Origin: Coriobacteriaceae bacterium
GTDB taxonomy: Bacteria > Actinomycetota > Coriobacteriia > Coriobacteriales > Coriobacteriaceae
Length of the DNA stretch: 64,000 nt
Assembly: GCA_025993015.1 (NCBI GenBank)
Contig: DAJPFV010000001.1
Span: forward strand, 186,001-250,000
Reading direction: 5' to 3'
Shown here: piece by piece, positions 50,670 to 59,223 of the stretch
Layout of the letters: each line of letters starts with the position of its first letter
Position numbering within the stretch: the first letter of the stretch is position 1
The notes under the pieces: model-generated
The model's input: the letters and a program-made list of their open reading frames with translations, nothing else
Database searches by the model: none
Told to the model about the DNA's origin: nothing
Program-made: the position numbers and the translations under genes

Positions 50670-51408
50670 CGTCATCGACTATATGCCGGGCGACACGCTG
50701 TTGCATCGCCTGAACCCCGTCGTCAAGCTGGGCTTCGCCGCCGCCATCATCATCGGCATCTTTTTGTCCGACACCTATGTGGCGCTGTTAGGCTTTTTGG
50801 CACTCACCCTTGCGCTGGGCGCCTACGCCGGCGTCGTCAATCGCCTGTTCTCGCTGCTCAAGCTGCTGATTCCGCTCGCGCTCATCATGCTGGTGCTGCA
50901 GTTGGCATTTATGCGCGACGGCAATGTGGTGTGGGGCTTTATCACCGACACGGGCCTTATCACTGGATCGAAGGCCTGCCTCCGCCTGCTGGGCGTAGCG
51001 TTGCCACTCATCCTCATGCTCATGGTGACCAAGCTCAACGACCTTGCCAACGCCTGCGTCGAGGTACTGCACGTACCGTATCGCTACGCCTTCACCTTTA
51101 CCACGGCACTGCGTTTTGTGCCGGTGTTTGGCCAAGAGATGAATGCCATCATGGAGGCGCAGACCGCGCGCGGCGTCGAGTACGACACCAAGAACCCCAT
51201 CAAGAAGCTCAAACTCATGCTGCCGTTGTGCGTGCCGCTGCTTATCTCGAGCGTGGGCAAGACCGACGCCACCGCGCTTGCCGCCGAGCAGCGCGGCTTT
51301 TATCTGCGCACGCGCGCCAGCTCGTACAAGCGCTATCCCATCAAGGGTCTGGATGTCGCCGTGCTCGCCATCAGCGCCGCCCTCATTGTCCTCGGTTTCC
51401 TGTTCTAG
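50662..51408 (+). CDS. ECF transporter transmembrane (T) component
   Basis: A 248-residue membrane protein linking the ATPases to the S component. It uses a GTG start overlapping the ATPase stop, with AAGGAGATGG upstream. It has about five hydrophobic segments. The coupling motifs are ARGVEYDTKN and a later AAEQRGFYLRT, matching the two Ala-Arg-Gly-type motifs of EcfT. YMPGDTLLHRLNPVVKL is the usual N-terminus. Confidence 0.92.
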   Translation: MVNVIDYMPGDTLLHRLNPVVKLGFAAAIIIGIFLSDTYVALLGFLALTLALGAYAGVVNRLFSLLKLLIPLALIMLVLQLAFMRDGNVVWGFITDTGLITGSKACLRLLGVALPLILMLMVTKLNDLANACVEVLHVPYRYAFTFTTALRFVPVFGQEMNAIMEAQTARGVEYDTKNPIKKLKLMLPLCVPLLISSVGKTDATALAAEQRGFYLRTRASSYKRYPIKGLDVAVLAISAALIVLGFLF

Positions 51409-51437
51409 CTCATCGTCAGCACCAACCGCCTAATGCA

Positions 51438-51474
51438 AAAGGCCTCGGCTCGCACCAAACGAGCCGAGGCCTTT
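51438..51474 (+). terminator. Terminator of the tryptophan ECF operon
   Basis: Perfect 15 bp stem AAAGGCCTCGGCTCG with a 7-base loop, A run before and TTTACTG after; may act in both directions, also ending the racemase transcript. Confidence 0.85.
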
Positions 51475-51493
51475 ACTGTTTCCCCAGATAAAA

Positions 51494-51526
51494 CCTACCA
51501 AAATAAACCTGTCCCTTTTTGGTAGG
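51494..51526. repeat. CCTACCAAAA inverted repeat
   Basis: 10 bp perfect arms CCTACCAAAA (51494-51503) and TTTTGGTAGG (51517-51526) around CTGTCCC, directly after the racemase stop. Confidence 0.5.
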
Positions 51527-51533
51527 CATGGGG

Positions 51534-52280
51534 CTAGAGGCGGTAGGGAGCGCCGCTGCGAATGATGGATTCACGCACCAAGACGTCCATGGCGTCGAGG
51601 GTAATCTCGGGCATCTCGCGGTACTTCTGCAACACTGAGAGCTCCGTGCAAGCCAAAATGACGCGATCGCAGCCGCTGCGGGCGAACTCCCACATCACGC
51701 GGTCGAACTTGTCCATATCGGGCTCGCGTCCGGCTTTGACGTCGTCGTAGATGAGCGACATCACGTCGGCCTGACGCTTCTCGCTGGGATAGACGACCTC
51801 GACGCCCGCAGCCTCGCATTCGCGCCCATAGACGCCCGCGCCCACGGTGCCGTCGGTGCCCATGATGCCGATCTTGCGCACCGGCTCTGCCGGCATGCTC
51901 AGGTTGGGATCGAACTCGCACTCCCCCATCACCGCACCGGCCAGAGCATAGCGCACCGACTCGCGCGGCATGTGGATAATCGACACCTTCGTAAACGACT
52001 GGATCTGGTCGTAGAAGTAATGTGACGTGTTGCAGGGAATGGCGATGTGCGCACAGCCCAGCGATTCGAGCGCCTGGGCGCACTCCTTCATGGTCGCCAG
52101 CAGCTCGGCATGCTCACCGGTCTTGATGGCCAGCGTGCGGTCGGGCATGGTCGACTTGGAAAGCACCACCATGTCGATATGCTCCTGGTCGCACGTAGCC
52201 GCCGTATGGCGCACCACCTGGTCGTAGTAATACGACGTGGCCTCGGCGCCCATGCCGCCGATAACTCCCAGCTTTTCCAT
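51534..52280 (-). CDS. Aspartate/glutamate racemase family protein
   Basis: Cofactor-independent racemase of 248 residues from the ATG at 52280, which has AAGGAGGCGGCG upstream. It starts MEKLGVIGGMGAEATSYYYDQVV. The two catalytic cysteines are in AIPCNTSHYF and ILACTELSVL. PDRTLAIKTG is typical of aspartate racemases. The D-aspartate-ligase-like gene is 84 bases upstream in the same direction, which supports D-Asp as product. Glutamate or another amino acid remains possible. Confidence 0.9.
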   Translation of the reverse strand: MEKLGVIGGMGAEATSYYYDQVVRHTAATCDQEHIDMVVLSKSTMPDRTLAIKTGEHAELLATMKECAQALESLGCAHIAIPCNTSHYFYDQIQSFTKVSIIHMPRESVRYALAGAVMGECEFDPNLSMPAEPVRKIGIMGTDGTVGAGVYGRECEAAGVEVVYPSEKRQADVMSLIYDDVKAGREPDMDKFDRVMWEFARSGCDRVILACTELSVLQKYREMPEITLDAMDVLVRESIIRSGAPYRL

Positions 52281-52364
52281 CGCCGCCTCCTTGGTGACGC
52301 TTGCGCAATTGCGCGTATCATACCCGCGCCCGCCCGATGTAAACCGGACGGGCGCCTCACTCAT

Positions 52365-53621
52365 CTACTTGTAATACGTCTTGAACAGCTTAAAGTGACG
52401 CAGCTTGGTGTGCCACATGCGCAGCCAGCGGTTAAAGACAAAGTCGCCCTTCATAAACGAAGGGTCGGCGCCCTTGCCTTCCCTATCTAGGCGATGCACC
52501 TTAGCGCGCAGCTCGGGATCCTTGACATACTTGTCGACGACACCCATGGGGACGACCATCCACAGCGCCTCGTCCTGCGCCGTCACAAACTCCGGCTCAA
52601 ACGGGCGGTTGAACACATACTCGTCTACCACGTACTTGGCAACGTTAAAGCCGCTGTTGGTGACATAGTAGTTGCTGCGGCCCTGGCGGGTGTTGAAGTC
52701 GAAGAACTTAAACGAGCCATCGCGCTCGTCATACTTCACGTCAAAGTTGGAATAGCCCACAAAGTGAAGGTCCTCGAGCAGCTTGCGCACGCCATCCATA
52801 AGCTCGTCATTGGGCTCGGTGATGATACAGGCGTGGTTGCCAACGCCATGGGGCTGATGCTCCTCGAGCAGCACGTGGCCCAGGCACATCATGCGCACCT
52901 TACCGTTGCGGTCGGAATAGCTGGTGAGCACGCGCATGTACTCGTCGTTGCCGGGCACGCGGTCCTGCAAGATCAGGTCGTCGGTGTAGCCGCTGGCATA
53001 GGAGTCACGGATAACCTGCTCCAGCTCGGTTCGATCGGCAATCTCATAAGCCTTCTTCTGGCCCTCGAACTCATGCTGCCACCACATGATGCCGTCGGAC
53101 GGCTTCAGGATCATCGGGAACGGGAAGTCGATCTGGTCGAGCACTTCGGCCGGTGCCTCGCCTTGCGCATTGAGCATCTGCGCAGTAAAGGTAAAGGTGT
53201 GCGGATACGGCACGCCATGCTTCTCGCACAGCTCGTAGAAGATCTCCTTCTTCTGGCACTGCTCGAGCATGCTGTAGGGTGCATAGGGCGCAACGATGTT
53301 ATCCGCCAGCTCATCGGCATCCTTTGCCTGGGCCACCAGGGCAACATAGTTATCGCCGCAGCCCATCAGGACGATCGTCTTATCGGCATGTGCCCGAGCG
53401 ATATCGTTGACGGTCTTGAGCATCACGGGCATGGTATCGATGTCGACATTGGGCGTGTAGTCGATAATCTGGCTGCGATACGCAGGGCCCGTCTGATACT
53501 TGCCAAAGACCAGGCTCTTGACCTGATACTCTTCGTAGAAGGCGCGCGCCACCGAATAGGCGTTGATGTCGCCACCGAGCAGCACGGGAATGAACTCGCG
53601 CTCTGTAAATTGCAATGCCAT
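52365..53621 (-). CDS. ATP-grasp ligase resembling peptidoglycan D-aspartate ligase
   Basis: A 418-residue cytoplasmic ATP-grasp enzyme. EFIPVLLGGDINAYSVARAF at the start, YSMLEQCQKKEIFYELCEKHG, FPMILKPSDGIMWW with an ATP-contacting Lys, RVLTSYSDRNGKVRMMCLGH and DFNTRQGRSNYYV recall the D-aspartate ligase of Enterococcus faecium, which adds D-Asp to the peptide side chain of wall precursors. The neighbouring aspartate racemase repeats the arrangement known there. Membership is by motif memory, not alignment. Confidence 0.82.
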   Translation of the reverse strand: MALQFTEREFIPVLLGGDINAYSVARAFYEEYQVKSLVFGKYQTGPAYRSQIIDYTPNVDIDTMPVMLKTVNDIARAHADKTIVLMGCGDNYVALVAQAKDADELADNIVAPYAPYSMLEQCQKKEIFYELCEKHGVPYPHTFTFTAQMLNAQGEAPAEVLDQIDFPFPMILKPSDGIMWWQHEFEGQKKAYEIADRTELEQVIRDSYASGYTDDLILQDRVPGNDEYMRVLTSYSDRNGKVRMMCLGHVLLEEHQPHGVGNHACIITEPNDELMDGVRKLLEDLHFVGYSNFDVKYDERDGSFKFFDFNTRQGRSNYYVTNSGFNVAKYVVDEYVFNRPFEPEFVTAQDEALWMVVPMGVVDKYVKDPELRAKVHRLDREGKGADPSFMKGDFVFNRWLRMWHTKLRHFKLFKTYYK

Positions 53622-53844
53622 GGAAACTTCCTATCATGAACTGCCCGCACAACGGGCGGTCTTAGTGCAACCGATTCATTCTAGCGTGCCAAACCGCCAG
53701 CACCCAAAGTTCCACCGTATCTATGGCAATCGGAGGATCAAACTCGGCGCAAAGACAGCGCTCACCGCTGTACGACAACGGGCAATGAACCTACCGTTGT
53801 TGTAGGATTCAGTGTATTGACATCCTCGAGCGAAAGGCGCGCAC

Positions 53845-54477
53845 GTGCCCCAAGACCATCCGACCGATAATCCCATTCTCAATGCCGCGAGGCGCGAGCT
53901 GGCGGAACGCACACAAACGGCAGCTCCCCTACGCACCGCAAACGATGCTTACAATGGGCCTGCCCGTATCGTCTCAATCAACACGTCGGAGCACAAAGGC
54001 ACGCGTAAGTCACCCGTCGCCGACGGGCACGACACCGTCATCGAGCAATTTGGCCTCGCTACCGATGCGCACGCCGGACATTGGCACCGCCAGGTCTCTT
54101 TTTTAGCCGCGGAGTCCATCCAGACGGCGCAGGCACTCGGGCTCGACGTACACGAGGGTGACTTTGGAGAGAACTTCACCACGCAAGGCATCAATCTACT
54201 CTCGCTCCCCCTGGGAACGCAGCTCAAGATTGGCAACGATGTCCTGGTCGAAATCAGCCAAATCGGCAAGGTCTGCCACACCCGTTGCGCCATCTACTAT
54301 CTCGCTGGCGACTGCATCTTTCCCCACGAGGGCGTTTTCGGCGTGGTACTAAAGGGCGGAGAGGTCCATACCGGCGACGAAATCCAGGTAGTCAAACTCG
54401 GCGACGGCACCTGTTCGTTCACCCCCGCCGAGGCCCTCGAAGAGATTGAGCAGGCTCGCCAGAAGGGCACACTGTAG
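53845..54477 (+). CDS. MOSC domain protein
   Basis: A 210-residue protein starting with GTG, preceded by GAAAGG. MOSC domains bind sulfur or molybdenum cofactor. The family segments are ARIVSINTSEHKGTRKSPV, GLATDAHAGHWHRQVSFLAAES, GDFGENFTTQGI and the conserved Cys in GKVCHTRCAIYYLAGDC. The first 40 residues are poorly conserved in look. No molybdenum cofactor genes are nearby. Function not defined further. Confidence 0.88.
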   Translation: MPQDHPTDNPILNAARRELAERTQTAAPLRTANDAYNGPARIVSINTSEHKGTRKSPVADGHDTVIEQFGLATDAHAGHWHRQVSFLAAESIQTAQALGLDVHEGDFGENFTTQGINLLSLPLGTQLKIGNDVLVEISQIGKVCHTRCAIYYLAGDCIFPHEGVFGVVLKGGEVHTGDEIQVVKLGDGTCSFTPAEALEEIEQARQKGTL

Positions 54478-54603
54478 TTGTAAAACCCCACGTTGAGATA
54501 GCTTTTACAGCCCAAAACTCCTCTCAAACAGGCCCCGTAACGTTAAAGTTGAACTCTATGGTTTCTCAACAATTCATCATAACTGCAGGTCAAAGCCAAA
54601 GCC

Positions 54604-54640
54604 TCAAGTTCAACTTGACCCTTTGGAACCTTTAAGGTTC
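54604..54640. promoter_or_regulatory. Two 15 bp palindromes upstream of the wall hydrolase gene
   Basis: TCAAGTT-C-AACTTGA (54604-54618) and GAACCTT-T-AAGGTTC (54626-54640), both perfect with 7 bp arms; centres are 22 bases apart, two helical turns. AAGTTGAGG follows. They lie 70-107 bases before the start of the secreted hydrolase, as an operator would. Confidence 0.55.
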
Positions 54641-54710
54641 AAGTTGAGGTCGAAAGCAGTAGTAGAATACCGTTCGAACCATAACCTACGATTGATTGCA
54701 GAGGGACTGG

Positions 54711-55844
54711 ATGCAGCATTCGAATCATCGCGCCGCAGCGCTCATTGCGTCGAAGCCGGCTCGTATCATCACGAGCGCCGCGCTCGCCGTTGCGCTGACG
54801 GCCACGCCGATGCTCTCCCCCGTTGCGGCGTATGCCGCCTCGCAGGCAACGCAGGACCAGCTTTCCGCAGCCCAGCAGAAGATCGAAGCCGCCACGAGCG
54901 CCTACAACGATGCCCGCACCAAACTCGACGATTTGCAAAAGCAGATTGACTCCAATGAGGCAAGCATCGAGGAAATCGAGGCTAAGCTTCCCGAGCAGCA
55001 GGCCAAGGCAAGCTCCGCCATGCGCGATCTGTACAAGTATCAGAAGGGCACCAATCCCATCGTGAGCTTCCTGGTCAACGCGCAGAGCCTGGGTGAGTTC
55101 ATCACGACCTGTAAATACACCAACCAGATCACGAGCTCGAGCGTCGACGAGATCGAACAGCTCAATAACATGCAAACCGAACTCGAGCAGAACAAGGCCG
55201 AGCTCCAGCAGGCCAAGTCTCAGCTTGAGGCAGAGCAGAAAAACGCCGAGGATGCGCTGGCGCAGGCCCAGCAGCTCCGCAGCGAGGCGCAGGCAAAAGC
55301 CGAGCAGGAAAATGCCGCCGAGCTTGCCAAGCTTGAGGCCGATAAGGCCGCTGCCGCCGAGAAGCTCTCGGGCGAGGGCGTAAGCGGCAGCAATTCCAGC
55401 AGCCAGGCCAACAACGCCAACACCACCATCGACACCACGCCGAACAACTCGAACAGCGGCAACTCCGATTACGACTCGTTCATTAATGAGTGGACGAGCC
55501 GCATCGACAACTACCTTGCCGGCTCCCCCATGGCAGGTCAGGGCTATAACTTTGCCGTTGCCGCCTGGAACACCGGTGTCGACCCCCGTTGGTCCCCCGC
55601 CATCGCCTGCATCGAGAGCACCAAGGGTGCTTATTGCGCCAATTCTTACAACGCCTGGGGCTGGAGTGCCCGTGGCGGCGGTTGGCGCAGCTTTGGCAGC
55701 TGGAGCGAGGGCATCTCCGCTCACGTTGCCTATCTGGGCGCCAACTACGGCTCCACCCTTACCCCGGCAGCGGCCAAAAAGTACTGCCCGCCCACGTGGC
55801 AGGACTGGTACAACAAAGTCGCCGCTCAGATGAACCGCATCTAG
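54711..55844 (+). CDS. Secreted coiled-coil protein with lysozyme-like domain
   Basis: A 377-residue exported protein; start at the ATG at 54711 with AGAGGGAC upstream. A signal peptide (TSAALAVALTATPML) ends near AYAAS. Residues 45-220 form a long coiled coil of the type in CwlO/PcsB-like proteins (KLDDLQKQIDSNEASIEEIEAKL), then a Ser/Asn linker. The last 120 residues resemble a lysozyme-like fold: NTGVDPRWSPAIACIESTKGAYC with a candidate catalytic Glu in ACIES, and AWGWSARGGGWRSFGSW. A peptidoglycan hydrolase is the best guess. Confidence 0.82.
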   Translation: MQHSNHRAAALIASKPARIITSAALAVALTATPMLSPVAAYAASQATQDQLSAAQQKIEAATSAYNDARTKLDDLQKQIDSNEASIEEIEAKLPEQQAKASSAMRDLYKYQKGTNPIVSFLVNAQSLGEFITTCKYTNQITSSSVDEIEQLNNMQTELEQNKAELQQAKSQLEAEQKNAEDALAQAQQLRSEAQAKAEQENAAELAKLEADKAAAAEKLSGEGVSGSNSSSQANNANTTIDTTPNNSNSGNSDYDSFINEWTSRIDNYLAGSPMAGQGYNFAVAAWNTGVDPRWSPAIACIESTKGAYCANSYNAWGWSARGGGWRSFGSWSEGISAHVAYLGANYGSTLTPAAAKKYCPPTWQDWYNKVAAQMNRI

Positions 55845-55854
55845 GTGCAACTGC

Positions 55855-55878
55855 AAAGGGCCCCAATGGGGCCCTTTT
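55855..55878 (+). terminator. Terminator of the hydrolase gene
   Basis: Perfect 10 bp stem AAAGGGCCCC/GGGGCCCTTT with loop AAT, then TCTTTT. It lies between convergent genes. Confidence 0.88.
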
Positions 55879-55881
55879 CTT

Positions 55882-57261
55882 TTAGGTAGCGGAGGTATCG
55901 ACGACGCCGGTCGCATTGGCAACCGCGACTATGACGATCATGCATAGGAGCAGCACACCCAATGCCTTGAACCAGAGTTTCGCGAGTTTCTTGCCGCGAT
56001 AGCTGTCGAGCAGTGCGGATCGCCGACGAAGACGGCGCTTATCGAGCAGCGCAAAATGCATAAGCACCATAAGGCCATCGACAAAGAAAAAATACTCGAT
56101 TATGAGAAGCCACGTCGGGTAGCTTTGGTTTGCTCCCGTGGGGTGAAAGACAGCAAAGTGACTTCCGGCAAAGAACACAAGCAGCGAGAAGCAGACGAGC
56201 GTATTCCAAATGCGCCCCAGAGACTCCGGAACGCGAGAGAGCAGACCACATGCAGCGGAGGCGGCGGGACTAGGAAGCCCTGCGGGGTTTTGGGGCCCTT
56301 GGGGCGTCAACACCGTCTCCGAGGCCGGAGTACGGACAGGCGCAGGCGCAGAAGGCCGCACGGGGTGAATCAGGTCGTATGCCACGCGCGTCGCCCGTCC
56401 CAACGCTTCCGCACTCGCAAAACGTTTGGCCGGGTCGAGCGCCATCGACATGCAGATGACATCGGCAAGTGGAGTGGGAATGCCACGCGCCTCGCATTGC
56501 TCGCGCATGTCGAGCCCTGGTTTAGGGTCGACTCCCGTCAAGCAGAAGAACAACAGGGCGCCAAGTGCGTAGACGTCGCTGCGCACACTCGTCTGCCCAA
56601 ACCCATACTGCTCGGGCGGCGCATAGGGTCGTGTGCCAAACTTGACGGTGTCGGCATCGGCGCCATCGCGCCATACGCGCGCGATCCCTAGGTCGATAAT
56701 CACCAGCGATGAAAATGTCAGGCCGTCATCAGGCGTATAGTTGGCACCTGTCACGATGATATTCGACGGCTTGAGGTCGCGATGGATCACCGGCGCCGAC
56801 GTCTCCCCCGCCATTGCAAAACCGGCATGGAGCTCGCCCACGGCGTCGCAAAGGACAGGATACAATTCACGCGCATAATCGGGGGTGGCTCCCAGACGGT
56901 CCACCAGAGCCCCGAGTGTCTCCCCTTCGATGTATTCCATAACCACGTTGAGCTCGTCGCCCACACGACGACAATCGACGATTCTGGGCAGGTGCTCAAA
57001 ACGCCTACCTGCCCGTTGCGCGGCAAACAGACGCTCGTATGCCCCGCCGATTTGAGCCGAAGCATCGATGCGTTTACGGACAAAGGGGCCGAGCGAACCA
57101 CCGCCGGTTCCTTCAAAGTACACGAGCTCGGTTGTTTCAACGGACGAGCGCTTAAGTACACGCTCCACGCGATAGCTGTCGTCGCGATCGAGCGACGCCA
57201 GGTGCTCGGCAAGCGCTGCGGTCAGCTCGTCATCGGAATATGTTGGGGTCTGAGTATCCAT
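55882..57261 (-). CDS. Membrane-bound Ser/Thr protein kinase
   Basis: A 459-residue kinase from the ATG at 57261 (GATGGAGGCT upstream). N-terminal catalytic domain: VVMEYIEGETLG hinge, IHRDLKPSN near residue 160, DLG in place of DFG (IIDLGIAR), GTRPYAPPEQ activation segment and SDVYALGALLFFCLTG. A Pro/Ala-rich linker follows, then three hydrophobic segments. It has no PASTA repeats. An HTH protein gene lies 98 bases upstream, same strand. Confidence 0.92.
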   Translation of the reverse strand: MDTQTPTYSDDELTAALAEHLASLDRDDSYRVERVLKRSSVETTELVYFEGTGGGSLGPFVRKRIDASAQIGGAYERLFAAQRAGRRFEHLPRIVDCRRVGDELNVVMEYIEGETLGALVDRLGATPDYARELYPVLCDAVGELHAGFAMAGETSAPVIHRDLKPSNIIVTGANYTPDDGLTFSSLVIIDLGIARVWRDGADADTVKFGTRPYAPPEQYGFGQTSVRSDVYALGALLFFCLTGVDPKPGLDMREQCEARGIPTPLADVICMSMALDPAKRFASAEALGRATRVAYDLIHPVRPSAPAPVRTPASETVLTPQGPQNPAGLPSPAASAACGLLSRVPESLGRIWNTLVCFSLLVFFAGSHFAVFHPTGANQSYPTWLLIIEYFFFVDGLMVLMHFALLDKRRLRRRSALLDSYRGKKLAKLWFKALGVLLLCMIVIVAVANATGVVDTSAT

Positions 57262-57359
57262 AGCCTCCATCATAGCGCAGGGCGCAGACACCCCATGGCA
57301 TCCGCGCCCCGTTCGTTTGCGTCGTTGTTCGGCAGCTCCGCCAGCTCAGATATCAACCG

Positions 57360-57782
57360 CTAACTCACCGTCTCCTCGCCAAAGCGATACAGCTCCTCGT
57401 TGACCTTTTGGAGGCTGCATCCGCGATCGATACAAAAGATGATAATCGCATCGCGGCGGTCCTTGCAGTTAAGGACGCTTACTCCGGCAGCCGTCAGCGC
57501 ACGGTTGGTTTCTTTGAGCGTCAGCGCCATCGCAAAGGCAATCTGCAGCACCTTATTGCGACTCGGATGACGCGCACCGGTAAAGATCTGATAGCCAAAG
57601 GTCTCATTGAGATCGGCCATACGAACCACGCGCGAGCGCTCCAAGCCCTTTTCCTGCAGTAGCTGCTTCAGGTAGTTCGAAAGCGACGGGGCGGCAAAGT
57701 CGTGCTCCCTGATATAGCCATCGATGTTCGGCGCATCGAGAAGTTCATTGAGCAACTCCTCGGTCAGCTTTTTATCGGGCAT
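57360..57782 (-). CDS. XRE-like HTH protein next to kinase
   Basis: A 140-residue cytoplasmic protein. SNYLKQLLQEKGLERSRVVRMADLNETFGYQIFTGARHPSRNKVLQIAFAMAL looks like an HTH_XRE-type domain, followed by helices up to a GCSLQKVNEELYRFGEE end. It precedes the kinase gene in the same direction, an arrangement I recall from other Gram-positive genomes, so it might be a kinase substrate or regulate the locus. That is inference. Confidence 0.75.
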   Translation of the reverse strand: MPDKKLTEELLNELLDAPNIDGYIREHDFAAPSLSNYLKQLLQEKGLERSRVVRMADLNETFGYQIFTGARHPSRNKVLQIAFAMALTLKETNRALTAAGVSVLNCKDRRDAIIIFCIDRGCSLQKVNEELYRFGEETVS

Positions 57783-57821
57783 ACGACTTCACCTCCCATA
57801 CGGCGCAACGGTAGCGACATG

Positions 57822-58364
57822 CTAGGCCAGCACCCAGCTTGCAGTGGCAGACTTATCAAACATGTTGGCAAAATACAGTGCCTTCTTGATATCGCCATCA
57901 AAGTAGATATTGCCCGCCACGGAGCCACCGGCGGAAAGGGTACCAGACTGCAGCTCATCGGAGCCCTCGCTGTAGTAACCCTGATTCTGCTGAGCGCCGT
58001 TGGCGTCCTCGCCCTTCCAGTCGTAGATGTTGTAATCTGCGCCCTCATCGCCATTGTTGACGTACGTGACGTGAATGCCCGTCATGGTCGAACCGTCATA
58101 ATTTGTGAGGCCGGGCTGGACGGAATCGACAACGACGGAAAGACCGGAAGCCGTGGTGACCGTCGCACCAACCGCCAGGTCAGTCGTAGACTGCTCTTCC
58201 TTCTTCGCCTCTTCCTTCTTGTCGTCATCGCCAGCGTCCTCGGTGACGGTCGCCTTATCGCTATCACAACCGGCAAGAAGACCGGCAGTCCCCAAGGCGA
58301 CGGTGGCGAATGCGCCAAGTGCAGTGCGACGGCTCAGCAGCACTTCGTTTTCGAGCTTTTTCAT
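57822..58364 (-). CDS. DUF4352-type lipoprotein with twin-arginine signal
   Basis: A 180-residue exported lipoprotein. The leader has SRRTALG with a twin Arg at 12-13, a hydrophobic stretch and lipobox LLAGC with Cys33, so export by Tat and lipidation is likely. An Asp/Lys/Glu-rich linker follows (DAGDDDKKEEAKKEEQ). The domain VGATVTTASGLSVVVDSV...GNIYFDGD resembles DUF4352, an immunoglobulin-like fold of unknown role. A palindromic patch between the upstream genes was not seen. Confidence 0.82.
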   Translation of the reverse strand: MKKLENEVLLSRRTALGAFATVALGTAGLLAGCDSDKATVTEDAGDDDKKEEAKKEEQSTTDLAVGATVTTASGLSVVVDSVQPGLTNYDGSTMTGIHVTYVNNGDEGADYNIYDWKGEDANGAQQNQGYYSEGSDELQSGTLSAGGSVAGNIYFDGDIKKALYFANMFDKSATASWVLA

Positions 58365-58528
58365 TATGCATCCTTTCTACGATCCGGCTACCGTGCCGGC
58401 ACACAGCACATCGTAGGAAGGATTAAACTTGAATTCATTAGCTGAGAGCTAAGGTTGCGGTAAACGGCCAATGCAGTTATCCAAACGCCGAGCAAACGCA
58501 CTTTGCGCGACCGTCTGCTGGCAGCGCA

Positions 58529-58852
58529 TCAAACCACCGCGACGGATTCCCCGGTAAAAGCACTGATCATCAACAGGACAAAGAAAACAAGGTAGCTGGC
58601 ACTCAGCAGGTACGCAATGATCAGAAAGACGACCCAGCCGACATTGGTTTTACCGTCGGCACGGCGTTGCTCGCGATTGCGGCAGAGCCAAATCGTCACG
58701 CCGATGGCAGTGATAAACAGCACGAGCGCCGCCGCGGCAAGCCCGGCAAGCGCAAACATCACGCCAATGCTCACAGCAATAACCGGGAGCAGCAGCAAAC
58801 CGCACCCGCATCCACCCGGACTATATACGGCAGGCTGTCGGCGTCGCCTCAT
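58529..58852 (-). CDS. Small polytopic membrane protein, unknown
   Basis: A 107-residue protein from the ATG at 58852 (GGGGGTGG upstream); a further ATG at 58882 is possible. A short basic head RRRRQ is followed by a Gly/Cys-rich CGCGLL and about three hydrophobic segments. The middle has a charged loop NREQRRADGKTN. I do not recognise a family. It starts about 30 bases after the higA stop. Confidence 0.65.
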   Translation of the reverse strand: MRRRRQPAVYSPGGCGCGLLLLPVIAVSIGVMFALAGLAAAALVLFITAIGVTIWLCRNREQRRADGKTNVGWVVFLIIAYLLSASYLVFFVLLMISAFTGESVAVV

Positions 58853-58881
58853 CGTCACGCCACCCCCATCATCTCTGAGCA

Positions 58882-59223
58882 CTACAGCGCAATGGCCTGC
58901 TGAACAGGAACGATCTTATCGAGTTCCGGTTCGATCCGCCTTTTCTCGGCCTCAAGGTCAAACGCCACCTGAGCGCGCAGCCAATAACCATCCGTCAGGC
59001 CAAAATAACGGCAAAGACGGAGGTCGGTGTCGGCCGTCACGCGACGTTTTCCCAAGACAATCTGCCCGATACGCTGAGCCGGAATCCCGGTCTCTTTCGC
59101 AAGGCGATATTGAGAAATGCCCATGGGAACAAGAAACTCCTCTTTGAGAAGCTCACCAGGAGTCACTGGCGACAGCAAATCGGACGAGGTCTCATCACTT
59201 GTGATAATCGACGATTTCGACAT
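58882..59223 (-). CDS. higA: HigA-family antitoxin
   Basis: A 113-residue antitoxin from the ATG at 59223 (GGAGATGG upstream). The HTH is LLKEEFLVPMGISQYRLAKETGIPAQRIGQIVLGKRRVTADTDLRL, as in HigA/VapI proteins. The start overlaps the end of the toxin gene by 29 bases. It would neutralise HigB and repress the operon. Confidence 0.9.
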   Translation of the reverse strand: MSKSSIITSDETSSDLLSPVTPGELLKEEFLVPMGISQYRLAKETGIPAQRIGQIVLGKRRVTADTDLRLCRYFGLTDGYWLRAQVAFDLEAEKRRIEPELDKIVPVQQAIAL

